Shown here: positions 25,824-35,068 of the stretch, one piece after another | How positions within the stretch are numbered: the stretch's first letter is position 1 | How the letters are laid out: every line of letters starts with the position of its first letter | Origin: Pseudomonas fluorescens | Lineage (GTDB): Bacteria > Pseudomonadota > Gammaproteobacteria > Pseudomonadales > Pseudomonadaceae | Assembly (NCBI RefSeq): GCF_018614655.1 | Contig: NZ_JAGGOG010000005.1 | Span: forward strand, 47,682 to 111,681 | DNA length: 64,000 bases | Reading direction: 5' to 3' | Position numbers and translations under genes: made by a program | The notes under the pieces: generated by a model | What the model was told of the DNA's origin: nothing | The model's input: the letters and a program-made list of their open reading frames with translations, nothing else | Database searches by the model: none

Positions 25824-26322
25824 ATCACCTGGCCTTGCCGGCTCATTGATGCTCGCGCCACTGGTTGGAGTGAGTGACACGCTGCCCAAGGCGCTGGGTT
25901 TCTGGGCACTCTCGGTGTTAATCGTGACGCTGTACGGCGTGGGCATGTGGGGCGTGCGAAACCTTCTCGGCGAGCGTATGCGGCTGATCGCCAGCCTGCT
26001 GCTCGCCGCTACGCTGGTCAGTTGCGCACAACTGATCTTGCAGGCCTTTGCACTGACCTTGTATCAACAACTGGGTGTTTACCTGGCGCTGATCAGCGTC
26101 CAATGCGTGCTGCTGGAGCATTCAGGCGGATTCGACGCAGGCCAGGGCAAAACGCGATTGCAACTGTTCGGCCTGTTTGGCCTACTGCTGATTACACTTG
26201 GGTTAGTGCGTGGATTGATCGGCAGCGGCACCCTCACCACACTCGCACCAGGCGGGTTTATCCTGCTCGGGTTATTGCTCGCAGGCCGACAAGCCTGGGT
26301 TCACTTTTCAAAATCACACTGA
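25816..26322 (+). CDS. rnfE: RnfE-like membrane subunit, short, GTG start
   Basis: The 168-residue, mostly hydrophobic protein aligns with RnfE/RsxE but is about 50 residues shorter. The first cluster Cys motif LGLCPLLAV is replaced by LMLAPLVGV, whereas the second Cys is kept (ISVQCVLLE near residue 101). The GTG at 25816 is chosen since it overlaps the rnfG stop and begins the conserved region. Together with RnfA, only one of four expected [2Fe-2S] ligands remains. Confidence 0.82.
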   Translation: MTKSPGLAGSLMLAPLVGVSDTLPKALGFWALSVLIVTLYGVGMWGVRNLLGERMRLIASLLLAATLVSCAQLILQAFALTLYQQLGVYLALISVQCVLLEHSGGFDAGQGKTRLQLFGLFGLLLITLGLVRGLIGSGTLTTLAPGGFILLGLLLAGRQAWVHFSKSH

Positions 26323-26347
26323 CCGTCTGCAAGGAACCGCGCGCCCC

Positions 26348-26986
26348 ATGAATGCCGCAAAACGCCTGGAAATTTTCCGTCGGCTTCACGAAGACAATCC
26401 GGAACCGAAAACCGAACTGGCCTACTCTTCGCCGTTCGAGTTGCTGATTGCCGTGATTCTTTCGGCCCAGTCAACAGACGTCGGCGTCAACAAAGCCACC
26501 GCCAAGCTGTATCCGGTGGCCAACACGCCTGCAGCCATTCACGCCCTAGGGGTTGAAGGGTTATCCGATTACATCAAGACCATTGGTTTGTATAACAGCA
26601 AGGCAAAAAACGTCATTGAGACCTGTCGGTTGCTCGTAGAGCGTCATGCTGGCGAAGTTCCGCAAACACGCGAGGAGCTCGAAGCGCTGCCCGGTGTCGG
26701 CCGAAAAACCGCCAACGTCGTGCTCAATACCGCTTTCCGCCAGTTGACCATGGCCGTGGATACGCACATTTTCCGCGTCAGCAACCGAACCGGCATTGCC
26801 CGCGGGAAAAATGTGGTGGAGGTTGAAAAACAGCTAATGAAGTTTGTGCCCAAGCCCTATCTGCTTGACTCACATCATTGGCTGATCCTTCACGGACGCT
26901 ACGTCTGCCAGGCCCGCAAGCCCCGCTGCGGCAGTTGCCGCATCGAAGACCTGTGCGAATACAAGGACAAGACCTCCGACGATTGA
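26348..26986 (+). CDS. nth: Endonuclease III
   Basis: The 212-residue DNA glycosylase/AP lyase removes oxidised pyrimidines. The helix-hairpin-helix LPGVGRKTANVVL (about residues 114-126) contains the catalytic Lys, and the catalytic Asp is in MAVDTHIFRV. The C-terminal Cys pattern CQARKPRCGSCRIEDLC binds a [4Fe-4S] cluster. It follows the rnf genes, a common linkage, 25 bases after rnfE. Confidence 0.96.
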   Translation: MNAAKRLEIFRRLHEDNPEPKTELAYSSPFELLIAVILSAQSTDVGVNKATAKLYPVANTPAAIHALGVEGLSDYIKTIGLYNSKAKNVIETCRLLVERHAGEVPQTREELEALPGVGRKTANVVLNTAFRQLTMAVDTHIFRVSNRTGIARGKNVVEVEKQLMKFVPKPYLLDSHHWLILHGRYVCQARKPRCGSCRIEDLCEYKDKTSDD

Positions 26987-27093
26987 GCAACCATTGCTTT
27001 TTTGGATCAGTCGATTGAAAAAATCTTTTTTACCCGCAACAGGATAATCGTTATAAGGAGCGCCAACGGCAGTCTTAGCCTGGAGTTAACCTT

Positions 27094-27279
27094 ATGAGCA
27101 CTGGCAAAGAACAATTGGATGTAGAAGACGAGCTTGTTGGCGCTGAATCCGACGACGATGCAGCGGAAGCACCTGCAGAAGTGGCCAAGACCAATTTAAG
27201 CAAACGCCGCACCATCGACAATCTTCTGGAAGAGCGACGCTTGCAAAAACAGTTGGCCGATTACGATTTCGATCTCTAA
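27094..27279 (+). CDS. Small acidic protein of the PA3496-like family
   Basis: A 61-residue protein with an acidic first half (EDELVGAESDDDAAEA) and a basic helical segment (NLSKRRTIDNLLEERRLQKQL). I recall a similar small protein next to nth in P. aeruginosa. No function is known to me. A modest GGAG-type site (CTGGAG) lies 9 bases before the ATG, and a terminator follows. Confidence 0.75.
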   Translation: MSTGKEQLDVEDELVGAESDDDAAEAPAEVAKTNLSKRRTIDNLLEERRLQKQLADYDFDL

Positions 27280-27302
27280 TCGAACCAACACCGGTAGCGA
27301 TC

Positions 27303-27329
27303 AGAAGCCTCCCCTACGGAGGCTTTTCT
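27303..27329. terminator. Bidirectional terminator
   Basis: AGAAGCCTCC-CCTAC-GGAGGCTTTTCT forms a hairpin with T/A-rich ends between the convergent small gene and response regulator. Confidence 0.75.
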
Positions 27330-27359
27330 GTGTATACCCCCTGAGCGAGCCGACCTTCC

Positions 27360-27992
27360 CTACACCAGGCCGTTGCGTTGAGCCAGTTCGATCAGGTCTA
27401 CCAGGGAACGCGCATTGAGCTTGAGCAGCAGGCGCGTCTTGTAGGTGCTCACGGTTTTATTGCTCAGGAACATGCCATCGGCGATCTCCTTGTTGGTCTT
27501 TCCTCGGGCCAGCTGTTGCAGCACCATCATCTCTCGGCCTGAAAGACGCTCGACCATATCGGCCTCACTGGCGTTCCCCAAGGTGGAGCGCACCGAGTTC
27601 AACGCCTGGTTGGGGAAGTAGCTGTAGCCGCAGAGCACCGCCTTTATCGCGCTCAACAGCTCCGTCAGGTCCTGTTGCTTGCACACATAGCCAGCAGCCC
27701 CTGCCTGCATGCACCGCATGGAAAAATGACCGGGCGCCTGGGACGTCAGCACCAGCACCTTGAAGGGGTGCGCCTGTTTGGTAGACGACAGTCGACATAT
27801 AACTTCCAGACCGTCGAGTTTGGGTATTCCAATATCCAGTATGACAATATCCGGCATATGCTCCCGTGCAAGTTGCAATGCATCGACACCGTTATCAGTC
27901 TCGGCAACGACCTCATAACCATGACGTTCCATTAGCATACGTACAGCAAGACGAATGACGGGATGATCATCCACGATCAGCACTTTATTCAT
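27360..27992 (-). CDS. Orphan NarL/RcsB-type response regulator
   Basis: The 210-residue protein has a receiver domain (VDDHP at residues 7-11, phospho-acceptor Asp in VILDIG at about 54, Lys in CKQQD near 104) and a LuxR-type HTH (LSGREMMVLQQLARGKTNKEIA...SNKTVSTYKTRLLLK). No sensor kinase is adjacent. Sequence style resembles BvgA/RcsB-like regulators. The ATG at 27992 starts the family domain; an upstream TTG in frame is less likely. Its long AT-rich upstream region contains a palindrome at 28113-28126. Confidence 0.87.
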   Translation of the reverse strand: MNKVLIVDDHPVIRLAVRMLMERHGYEVVAETDNGVDALQLAREHMPDIVILDIGIPKLDGLEVICRLSSTKQAHPFKVLVLTSQAPGHFSMRCMQAGAAGYVCKQQDLTELLSAIKAVLCGYSYFPNQALNSVRSTLGNASEADMVERLSGREMMVLQQLARGKTNKEIADGMFLSNKTVSTYKTRLLLKLNARSLVDLIELAQRNGLV

Positions 27993-28574
27993 GGGCAAGT
28001 CCAATTTCGCTGTTCGAATTATTTAGAGCAAGCACAATAGCCTAGTCGTTTCCTCCTTGGCATAGCACTCCCCCCCAAGCAACAGTAAGCAGAGACCCAC
28101 CCCACAAAGAGATAGGATTTACCCTACAAAAAGACGCCACAACTGATGTATCGAGTTTTGTTGGGACTTTCAGACGTTTCCGAGGGCAAACATATCTTGA
28201 GTGAAAAGTCCTCAGAGCAATGACCAAAGGTAAACATCCCGCACACCGACTTCAGGAAATGCCCCTTGTTTACCAGCAATATTCCGGCGTCCACCCAATA
28301 AACTCAAACACTAAAAAGTTCCAACCAGCATATTTTATTACACAGTAGTTTTCTGACAGAACATTCAACAAACATTACCTGAACGGCTAATAATTGAGTG
28401 AAATTTCTGCCATACAAGTCCCCACACTCTGAATGAAAACTACATCATGAGATGTCGTAACGACCAAAATCAATCCCTCGAGCGGATCGACATATCGCTT
28501 CGCGACGAATTAAACGAAGGTTAAACTTATTTAACGACGCAAAGTCGCCATATGTTTAAAGCATAAACAGAACT
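27993..28574. other. AT-rich intergenic region upstream of the response regulator
   Basis: About 580 bases without a supportable gene, more AT-rich than the surroundings. TAGGATTTACCCTA at 28113-28126 is an inverted-repeat-like motif (TAGG/CCTA) suggestive of a response-regulator site. GGA-loop hairpins of an Rsm RNA were looked for and not seen. Confidence 0.5.
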
Positions 28575-28609
28575 CAAAAAAATGGCCCTTTAAGCAAGGG
28601 GCCATTTTT
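28575..28609 (-). terminator. argG terminator
   Basis: An imperfect hairpin of ATGGCCC and GGGCCAT arms with an A run on the plus strand (T run on the minus strand), about 20 bases after the argG stop. Confidence 0.8.
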
Positions 28610-28627
28610 CATCGCAACTTAAATCAC

Positions 28628-29845
28628 TCAGAACAACTTGCGACCTTTGTTGGCCGCAATACGCATACGCAATGCGTTGAGCTTGATGAAACCAGCAGCA
28701 TCCGCCTGATTGTAGGCGCCGCCATCTTCTTCAAAGGTGGCGATATTGGCATCGAACAGCGACTCATCGGACTTGCGCCCGGTGACGATCACATTGCCTT
28801 TATAGAGCTTCAAGCGCACCACACCGTTCACGTGAGCCTGGGACGCATCGATCATCTGTTGCAGCATCAGACGCTCAGGGCTCCACCAGTAGCCGGTGTA
28901 GATCAGGCTGGCGTACTTGGGCATCAACTCGTCTTTGAGGTGAGCCACTTCACGGTCCAGGGTGATGGATTCGATAGCGCGGTGAGCGCGCAGCATGATG
29001 GTGCCACCCGGGGTTTCGTAGCAGCCACGGGACTTCATGCCCACGTAACGGTTCTCGACGATGTCCAGACGGCCGATACCGTGCTCGCCACCGATACGGT
29101 TCAGGGTCGCCAATACGGTGGCCGGGGTCATTTCGACGCCGTCCAGCGCGACGATGTCGCCGTTGCGGTAGGTCAGTTCCAGGTACTGGGCCTTGTCAGG
29201 AGCGTTCTCCGGGGAGACGGTCCACTTCCACATGTCTTCTTCGTGCTCGGTCCAGGTATCTTCCAGCACGCCGCCTTCATAGGAGATGTGCAGCAGGTTG
29301 GCGTCCATCGAGTACGGGGACTTCTTCTTGCCGTGACGCTCGATCGGGATGTTGTGCTTTTCAGCGTAATCCATCAGCTTTTCACGGGACAGCAGGTCCC
29401 ATTCACGCCAAGGAGCAATCACTTTCACGCCTGGCTTCAAGGCGTACGCGCCCAGTTCGAAACGGACTTGGTCGTTACCCTTGCCGGTGGCACCATGGGA
29501 AATGGCGTCAGCGCCGGTTTCGTTGGCGATTTCGATCAAGCGCTTGGCGATCAGCGGACGTGCGATGGAGGTACCCAGCAGGTACTCGCCTTCGTAGACA
29601 GTGTTGGCGCGAAACATCGGGAAAACGAAATCGCGGACGAACTCTTCGCGCAGGTCATCAATGTAGATCTCTTTCACGCCCATGGCTTGCGCCTTGGCGC
29701 GTGCAGGTTCGACCTCTTCGCCCTGACCCAGGTCAGCGGTGAAGGTCACCACTTCACAGTTATAAGTATCCTGCAGCCACTTGAGGATCACCGAAGTGTC
29801 CAGGCCGCCGGAATACGCGAGAACGACCTTGTTTACGTCGGCCAT
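28628..29845 (-). CDS. argG: Argininosuccinate synthase
   Basis: The 405-residue enzyme joins citrulline and aspartate with ATP in arginine biosynthesis. The ATP-binding [12 protein letters not shown] loop is at residues 9-20, and the length and C-terminus match the short bacterial form. It is monocistronic, with its own terminator, and lies next to motY and pyrC as in other Pseudomonas genomes. Confidence 0.97.
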   Translation of the reverse strand: MADVNKVVLAYSGGLDTSVILKWLQDTYNCEVVTFTADLGQGEEVEPARAKAQAMGVKEIYIDDLREEFVRDFVFPMFRANTVYEGEYLLGTSIARPLIAKRLIEIANETGADAISHGATGKGNDQVRFELGAYALKPGVKVIAPWREWDLLSREKLMDYAEKHNIPIERHGKKKSPYSMDANLLHISYEGGVLEDTWTEHEEDMWKWTVSPENAPDKAQYLELTYRNGDIVALDGVEMTPATVLATLNRIGGEHGIGRLDIVENRYVGMKSRGCYETPGGTIMLRAHRAIESITLDREVAHLKDELMPKYASLIYTGYWWSPERLMLQQMIDASQAHVNGVVRLKLYKGNVIVTGRKSDESLFDANIATFEEDGGAYNQADAAGFIKLNALRMRIAANKGRKLF

Positions 29846-29974
29846 GCCATCACTCCACGGGGTTGTACGGAAAGGCGTCGATTCTACCGACCAAAACCGT
29901 GAAATTACAGAGGCGCGACAGCAAATGAAGATAAAGCGACAGATTATGTCGAACGGGCGACGAATTGCCGCACC

Positions 29975-30883
29975 TTACGACGTGGCTGCGGCGTTGCTCG
30001 GCGCAGTGGCCTGGGGCGCCGGTTTCTCAGGGGTTGCCACCCGTTCCAGGTGAATATTGACCCGCCGATTCCTGGCCCGGTTGGCGGGATTGGTATTGGG
30101 CACCAACGGGTAGCGTTCGCCGTGAAAACGCAGGGTAATCTGGGACTCCGCAATGCCGTTGGCCTTCAGATAGTCCATCACTGCCAGGCCGCGCCGACGG
30201 GACAGGTCGCGGTTGGTCAGGCGATTACCGCTGTTGTCCGAGTGACCGTCCAACTCGATGTGGTTGACTGTCGGGTCGGCCTTGATGAATTCCAGCATGA
30301 CTGACAGCTTCTTCTTGGCAGCCGCGTCCAACTCGATTCCGCCGCCGGGGAAGCCCACTTCCGCCTGTTTAACCTGCTCGAAATTCATCGGCAGCAGCTT
30401 GGCAGTACACAGTTGATAGTCACTGTAGGCTTTGTTGAATTTCACCGGCAGCAGACGTACTTCGGAGTAACCACCGTCACGGCCATAGTGGCGCACCGTT
30501 GGACTGCGGCCCTCGAGCAGCCCATTGAACAAGCGTCCGGCCTGGGCTTGGGAGCTGTTGAACAACACATCGCCACTGCCAACGCGTACGGCCCCCAGAT
30601 TGATGTCACCGCGCCCCGGCTGCCACGGCGCGGCCGCGGCCAACAAGGTCGCAGAACCGGCGCCCAGTAAGCCGTTGTAGGCCTTCAGACGAAATGTCGC
30701 TTGCTCGCCGGCCCGGCGCACAAACTCGCCCGAACCAAAATCGGTGATGGGTTGGCTCAAGCGGCACTCGAATTTATCGCCCTCCACCTTCCACTCAATA
30801 TTCTCCAGACGTGTCTGGAACGTGAGGGCCATCGCGGGCAAGCTGGCGAACACACTGAGCAGGGCTAGATAATGCTGGCGCAC
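29975..30883 (-). CDS. motY: MotY-like flagellar stator-associated OmpA-family protein
   Basis: The 302-residue protein has a signal peptide (cleavage after about ...SLPAMA), a specific N-terminal beta domain (FQTRLENIEWKVEGDKFECRLSQPI) and a C-terminal OmpA-like peptidoglycan-binding domain (IELDGHSDNSGNRLTNRDLSRRR). This layout and the argG-motY-pyrC-rnt linkage match MotY, which stabilises the polar flagellar motor stators. The GTG at 30883 is selected because GTGGAG lies 7 bases upstream; a GTG four codons earlier has no ribosome site. Confidence 0.85.
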   Translation of the reverse strand: MRQHYLALLSVFASLPAMALTFQTRLENIEWKVEGDKFECRLSQPITDFGSGEFVRRAGEQATFRLKAYNGLLGAGSATLLAAAAPWQPGRGDINLGAVRVGSGDVLFNSSQAQAGRLFNGLLEGRSPTVRHYGRDGGYSEVRLLPVKFNKAYSDYQLCTAKLLPMNFEQVKQAEVGFPGGGIELDAAAKKKLSVMLEFIKADPTVNHIELDGHSDNSGNRLTNRDLSRRRGLAVMDYLKANGIAESQITLRFHGERYPLVPNTNPANRARNRRVNIHLERVATPEKPAPQATAPSNAAATS

Positions 30884-31039
30884 GGGAGGCTCCACAGGTT
30901 TCTACAACACATCAAGGCGTCATACATCGTTAAGGCATACCCAGGGATATCGGTCGCCACCTGCAAAACTTGATAGCGAGTGCCTGCAAGAGTCTTTTCC
31001 GGTAGCATTCCCACCAGATTGACCCGCCTGGAATCCCCA

Positions 31040-32086
31040 ATGTCCGACCGCCTGACCCTGCTGCGTCCCGACGACTGGCATATTCATCTTCGCGATGGTG
31101 CAGCGTTACCCCAAACCGTGGCCGATGTAGCGCGCACGTTTGGCCGCGCCATCATCATGCCTAACCTGGTACCTCCGGTGCGTAATGCCGTGGAAGCCGA
31201 TGCCTATCGCCAGCGTATCCTTGCTGCGCGTCCGGCCGGCAGCCGCTTCGAGCCGTTGATGGTGCTTTACCTGACCGACCGTACCCAGCCCGAAGAGATT
31301 CGTGAGGCCAAGGCGAGCGGTTTCGTCCATGCCGCCAAGCTCTATCCCGCGGGTGCAACCACCAACTCCGACTCTGGCGTGACCAGCATCGACAAGATCC
31401 TGCCGGCTATCGAAGCCATGGCAGAAGTCGGCATGCCGTTGCTGATCCACGGCGAAGTCACCCGTGGCGATGTCGACGTGTTTGATCGCGAGAAGGTCTT
31501 CATCGACGAACACATGCGCCGCGTAGTGGAGCTGTTCCCGACCCTCAAGGTCGTGTTCGAACACATCACCACCGCTGATGCCGTGCAGTTCGTCACCGAG
31601 GCTTCGGCCAATGTCGGGGCGACCATCACCGCGCATCACCTGCTGTACAACCGCAACCACATGCTGGTGGGCGGGATTCGGCCGCATTTCTATTGCTTGC
31701 CGATCCTCAAGCGCAATACCCACCAGGTAGCACTGCTGGATGCCGCCACCAGCGGCAGCGAAAAGTTCTTCCTCGGCACCGACTCGGCCCCCCACGCCCA
31801 GCACGCCAAGGAAGCGGCGTGTGGCTGTGCTGGCTGCTACACCGCCTATGCGGCGATCGAGCTGTACGCCGAAGCGTTCGAACAACGCAATGCCCTGGAC
31901 AAACTCGAAGGCTTCGCCAGTCTCAATGGCCCGCGTTTCTACGGCCTGCCGGCGAATACCGACCGCATTACCCTGGTCCGTGAAGACTGGACCGCCCCTG
32001 CCAGCCTGCCATTTGGCGAGTTGACCGTCATCCCGCTGCGCGCCGGTGAAACACTGCGCTGGCGCCTGCTGGAGGAACACCCGTGA
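31040..32086 (+). CDS. pyrC: Dihydroorotase, class II
   Basis: The 348-residue zinc amidohydrolase cyclises carbamoyl aspartate in pyrimidine synthesis. WHIHLRDG near residue 14-21 contains the first metal His pair, the carboxylated Lys lies in [13 protein letters not shown] (about residue 100), and the catalytic Asp is in LGTDSAPH. The ATG at 31040 gives the family start [14 protein letters not shown]. It overlaps rnt by 4 bases, so pyrC-rnt form an operon. Confidence 0.96.
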   Translation: MSDRLTLLRPDDWHIHLRDGAALPQTVADVARTFGRAIIMPNLVPPVRNAVEADAYRQRILAARPAGSRFEPLMVLYLTDRTQPEEIREAKASGFVHAAKLYPAGATTNSDSGVTSIDKILPAIEAMAEVGMPLLIHGEVTRGDVDVFDREKVFIDEHMRRVVELFPTLKVVFEHITTADAVQFVTEASANVGATITAHHLLYNRNHMLVGGIRPHFYCLPILKRNTHQVALLDAATSGSEKFFLGTDSAPHAQHAKEAACGCAGCYTAYAAIELYAEAFEQRNALDKLEGFASLNGPRFYGLPANTDRITLVREDWTAPASLPFGELTVIPLRAGETLRWRLLEEHP

Positions 32087-32757
32087 GTGAAGACCATTTC
32101 GACGACGAACACGAAGGTCATGGCGGTGGCGGTTCACGCCACCCAATGGCTGAACGCTTTCGTGGCTACCTGCCAGTGGTCATCGACGTAGAAACCGGCG
32201 GTTTCAACTGCGCCACCGATGCATTGCTGGAAATTGCCGCCACGACCATCGGCATGGATGAACAGGGTTTTGTGTTCCCGGAGCATACCCACTTTTTCCG
32301 CGTCGAGCCGTTCGAGGGCGCCAACATCGAAGCGGCTGCCCTGGAATTCACCGGAATCAAGCTCGATCACCCGCTGCGCATGGCCGTCAGTGAAGAAGCC
32401 GCGATGACCGACATCTTTCGTGGCGTGCGCAAGGCCTTGAAAGCCAATGGCTGCAAACGCGCGATCCTGGTGGGGCATAACAGCAGTTTCGATCTGGGCT
32501 TCCTCAACGCTGCCGTAGCGCGCCTGGACATGAAGCGCAACCCGTTTCATCCGTTCTCCAGTTTCGACACTGCGACTCTCGCCGGTTTGGCTTATGGTCA
32601 GACCGTACTGGCGAAAGCCTGCCAGGCAGCCGGTATCGACTTCGATGGTCGTGAGGCCCACTCGGCCCGCTACGACACCGAGAAAACCGCCGAGCTGTTC
32701 TGCGGCATCGTCAACCGCTGGAAACAGATGGGTGGCTGGGAAGACTTCAACGACTGA
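32083..32757 (+). CDS. rnt: Ribonuclease T
   Basis: The 224-residue DEDD 3'-5' exoribonuclease trims tRNA and other stable RNA ends. Catalytic residues are visible in [10 protein letters not shown] (Asp, Glu), [13 protein letters not shown] (Asp) and [14 protein letters not shown] (His, Asp). The His/Gly-rich N-terminal segment (about residues 1-25) is a short extension. It is coupled to pyrC through an ATGA-type overlap. Confidence 0.95.
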   Translation: MSEDHFDDEHEGHGGGGSRHPMAERFRGYLPVVIDVETGGFNCATDALLEIAATTIGMDEQGFVFPEHTHFFRVEPFEGANIEAAALEFTGIKLDHPLRMAVSEEAAMTDIFRGVRKALKANGCKRAILVGHNSSFDLGFLNAAVARLDMKRNPFHPFSSFDTATLAGLAYGQTVLAKACQAAGIDFDGREAHSARYDTEKTAELFCGIVNRWKQMGGWEDFND

Positions 32758-32774
32758 GGTTGAATCCCGCGCAT

Positions 32775-32807
32775 AAAAAAACCGGCCCTCACAGGCCGGT
32801 TTTTTTA
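32775..32807. terminator. Bidirectional terminator between rnt and peroxiredoxin
   Basis: ACCGGCC-CTCAC-AGGCCGGT is flanked by seven A and seven T residues, serving both convergent genes. Confidence 0.9.
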
Positions 32808-32822
32808 TGCCGCTAACCTGGC

Positions 32823-33425
32823 TTACAGCTTGCCAGCGTTCTCGGTCAGGTAAGCCGCGACGCCTTCTGGCGAAGCGTTCATGCCCTTGTCGCCTTTTTT
32901 CCAGTTGGCAGGGCAAACTTCGCCGTGCTCTTCGTGGAATTGCAGCGCGTCAACTAGACGGATCAGCTCTTCCATGTTACGGCCCAACGGCAGGTCGTTG
33001 ATGATCTGCGAGCGGACAACGCCCTTGTCGTCGATCAGGAACGCGCCACGGAAAGCTACGCCGCCTTCGGACTCAACGTCGTAGGCCTTGGCGATGTCGT
33101 GCTTCATGTCGGCAGCCATGGTGTATTTGACTTTACCGATGCCGCCATCGTTGATGGCGGTGTTGCGCCAGGCGTTGTGGGTGAAATGGGAGTCGATGGA
33201 AACGGCAACCACTTCAACGTTACGCGCCTTGAAGTCGTCCATGCGGTGATCCAGAGCGATCAGTTCCGATGGGCAGACGAAGGTGAAGTCCAGCGGGTAG
33301 AAGAACACCAGGCCGTATTTGCCTTTGATGGCTTCAGACAGTTTGAAGCTGTCTACGATTTCGCCATTGCCGAGGACGGCTGGTACGTCGAAATCTGGGG
33401 CTTGTTTGCCGACGAGTACGCTCAT
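32823..33425 (-). CDS. Typical 2-Cys peroxiredoxin (AhpC/Tsa family)
   Basis: The 200-residue protein reduces peroxides. The peroxidatic Cys is in DFTFVCPSE (about residue 51) and the resolving Cys in GEVCPANW (about residue 170). The length is typical and the conserved FYPLDFTFV context is present. It lies between rnt and bfd, a linkage consistent with oxidative stress and iron handling. The reductant partner is not encoded beside it. Confidence 0.94.
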   Translation of the reverse strand: MSVLVGKQAPDFDVPAVLGNGEIVDSFKLSEAIKGKYGLVFFYPLDFTFVCPSELIALDHRMDDFKARNVEVVAVSIDSHFTHNAWRNTAINDGGIGKVKYTMAADMKHDIAKAYDVESEGGVAFRGAFLIDDKGVVRSQIINDLPLGRNMEELIRLVDALQFHEEHGEVCPANWKKGDKGMNASPEGVAAYLTENAGKL

Positions 33426-33594
33426 TGGATATCTCCTGGTGTGGTAGCTGAAGTAAAAGGACCGGCCTCAGTGTGCCTTGGCTAAACGACAGGCCTGTGA
33501 CGCGATCACGCTTCGTGAAGACCGAACATCATACACCGAAAAAACCGTTCGTCAGCGCGAGGCTGCGCAACCACAAAGGTCGGAGAAACTACTT

Positions 33595-33614
33595 TGACAA
33601 TCATTCTCGTTAAC
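33595..33614. promoter_or_regulatory. Candidate Fur box upstream of bfd
   Basis: GACAATCATTCTCGTTAACA resembles the Fur consensus GATAATGATAATCATTATC, 49 bases before the bfd start. Iron-responsive control of bfd is known in Pseudomonas. Confidence 0.65.
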
Positions 33615-33662
33615 ATTAAGATCCATCGCACTTAAGCCTCAAACCCGCGATGGTTCTCCCTT

Positions 33663-33881
33663 ATGTATGTCTGCCTCTGCACTGGCGTCACCGACGGACA
33701 AATCCGCGAAGCAATCTACGAAGGTTGCTGCAGCTACAAAGAAGTACGTGAGACCACCGGCGTTGCCAGCCAATGCGGCAAATGTGCCTGCCTGGCCAAG
33801 CAAGTGGTACGGGAAACCCTGACGCAGTTGCAAACTGCCCAGGCTGCGATCCCCTACTCAGCAGAATTTACACACGCGTAA
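33663..33881 (+). CDS. bfd: Bacterioferritin-associated ferredoxin
   Basis: The 72-residue protein binds a [2Fe-2S] cluster through CLCTGVTDGQIREAI and CGKCAC motifs. It reduces the haem of bacterioferritin to mobilise stored iron. A candidate Fur box precedes it and bfr follows it, the normal pairing. Confidence 0.95.
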   Translation: MYVCLCTGVTDGQIREAIYEGCCSYKEVRETTGVASQCGKCACLAKQVVRETLTQLQTAQAAIPYSAEFTHA

Positions 33882-33893
33882 TTGGCGTGTTTT

Positions 33894-33923
33894 AAAGAAC
33901 CGGACTTAATGTCCGGTTTTTTT
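33894..33923 (+). terminator. bfd terminator
   Basis: ACCGGAC-TTAAT-GTCCGGT followed by seven T residues, so bfr is probably transcribed mainly from its own promoter. Confidence 0.85.
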
Positions 33924-34081
33924 ATGCCTTGATTTCAATCAGTTAGCGTCAAGACGCGGAACACAAACATTCTTATTCCGATTAATTTTCATATATTATT
34001 CAATAACTTAGGTTTGACAGTAGTCATTGCTCGGCTCAAACTCCGCCCTATATACAGCGAATACAGGGCAGGACCCCAATC

Positions 34082-34552
34082 ATGAAAGGCGACATCACAG
34101 TCATCCAGCAACTCAACAAAATCCTTGCCAATGAACTGGTCGCGATCAATCAGTACTTCCTGCATGCGCGCATGTATGAAGATTGGGGCCTGGAAAAGCT
34201 GGGCAAGCATGAGTACAAAGAATCCATCCACGCCATGAAAGACGCGGACAAGCTGATCAAGCGCATACTTTTCCTTGAAGGCCTGCCGAACGTCCAGGAT
34301 CTGGGCAAGCTGAACATCGGCGAGCACACCCAGGAAATGATCAACTGCGACTTGAACTTCGAACGCAAAAGCCACACCGACCTCAAGGCCGCCATCGCTC
34401 ATTGCGAAACCAAGGGCGACTTCGGCAGCCGCGAACTGCTGGAAGATATCCTTGAGGATCAGGAAGAACATATCGACTGGCTGGAAACCCAAGTGGGCCT
34501 GATCGATAAAGTCACTATCGAGAACTATCTGCAATCGCAGATGGGTGAATAA
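34082..34552 (+). CDS. bfr: Bacterioferritin, haem-binding type with incomplete ferroxidase site
   Basis: The 156-residue protein is a bacterioferritin subunit of the 24-mer iron storage shell. The haem ligand Met52 is present (HAMKDAD). Of the six canonical ferroxidase ligands, Glu18, Glu94 and His130 are kept, but positions 51, 54 and 127 are Ala, Asp and Gln instead of Glu, His and Glu. This suggests a haem-type subunit working with a ferroxidase-competent partner, as in two-subunit bacterioferritins of P. putida. It lies next to bfd. Confidence 0.9.
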   Translation: MKGDITVIQQLNKILANELVAINQYFLHARMYEDWGLEKLGKHEYKESIHAMKDADKLIKRILFLEGLPNVQDLGKLNIGEHTQEMINCDLNFERKSHTDLKAAIAHCETKGDFGSRELLEDILEDQEEHIDWLETQVGLIDKVTIENYLQSQMGE

Positions 34553-34571
34553 CCCTTAATTCTCGGCCACT

Positions 34572-34609
34572 AAAAAGCCCCGCTCTCCTATGGAGAAGCG
34601 GGGCTTTTT
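34572..34609. terminator. Bidirectional terminator between bfr and grxD
   Basis: AAAAGCCCCGCTTCTCC-type arms form a long hairpin with A/T runs between the convergent genes. Confidence 0.9.
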
Positions 34610-34630
34610 ATTACCGCAGCCTAAAACAAA

Positions 34631-34969
34631 TCAGGCTTCGGTCTTCGCAGCAGCTTTTGCCGCTGCGTCTTTGATCAGCGTCTGCAACGAACCATCAGCT
34701 GCCATCTCGGTGATGATGTCGCTACCACCGACCAACTCACCCGCAACCCACAACTGCGGGAAGGTAGGCCAGTTGGCGTACTTCGGCAGGTTGGCGCGGA
34801 TTTCCGGGTTCTGCAGGATATCCACGTAGGCGAACTTCTCGCCACATTGCATGATTGCCTGGGAAGCCTTTGCGGAGAAGCCACACTGAGGGGCGTTAGG
34901 CGCACCCTTCATGTAAAGCAGAATGGTGTTGTTGGCAATCTGCTCTTTAATCGTTTCGATGATATCCAT
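34631..34969 (-). CDS. grxD: Monothiol glutaredoxin, CGFS type
   Basis: The 112-residue protein has the CGFS active site (APQCGFSAK near residue 29), the GSH-binding WPTFPQLWVAGELVGG segment and an Ala/Lys-rich C-terminus. CGFS glutaredoxins bind and transfer [2Fe-2S] clusters. It is convergent with bfr, part of the iron/redox cluster. Confidence 0.95.
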   Translation of the reverse strand: MDIIETIKEQIANNTILLYMKGAPNAPQCGFSAKASQAIMQCGEKFAYVDILQNPEIRANLPKYANWPTFPQLWVAGELVGGSDIITEMAADGSLQTLIKDAAAKAAAKTEA

Positions 34970-35068
34970 GGAACACCTCGGCTGGAACTTTCCGACTCAT
35001 GGGTCGGCACGGTGGCGCATTGTAACGCAAAGCCCAGCATGACGCTCGGACTCCCCGACAGACAATCC

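Noticed and set aside
27993..28574. Possible RsmX/RsmY RNA in the AT-rich gap
   Set aside because: No series of GGA-loop hairpins, GacA palindrome or terminator was found, unlike the clear rsmZ at 18588-18722.
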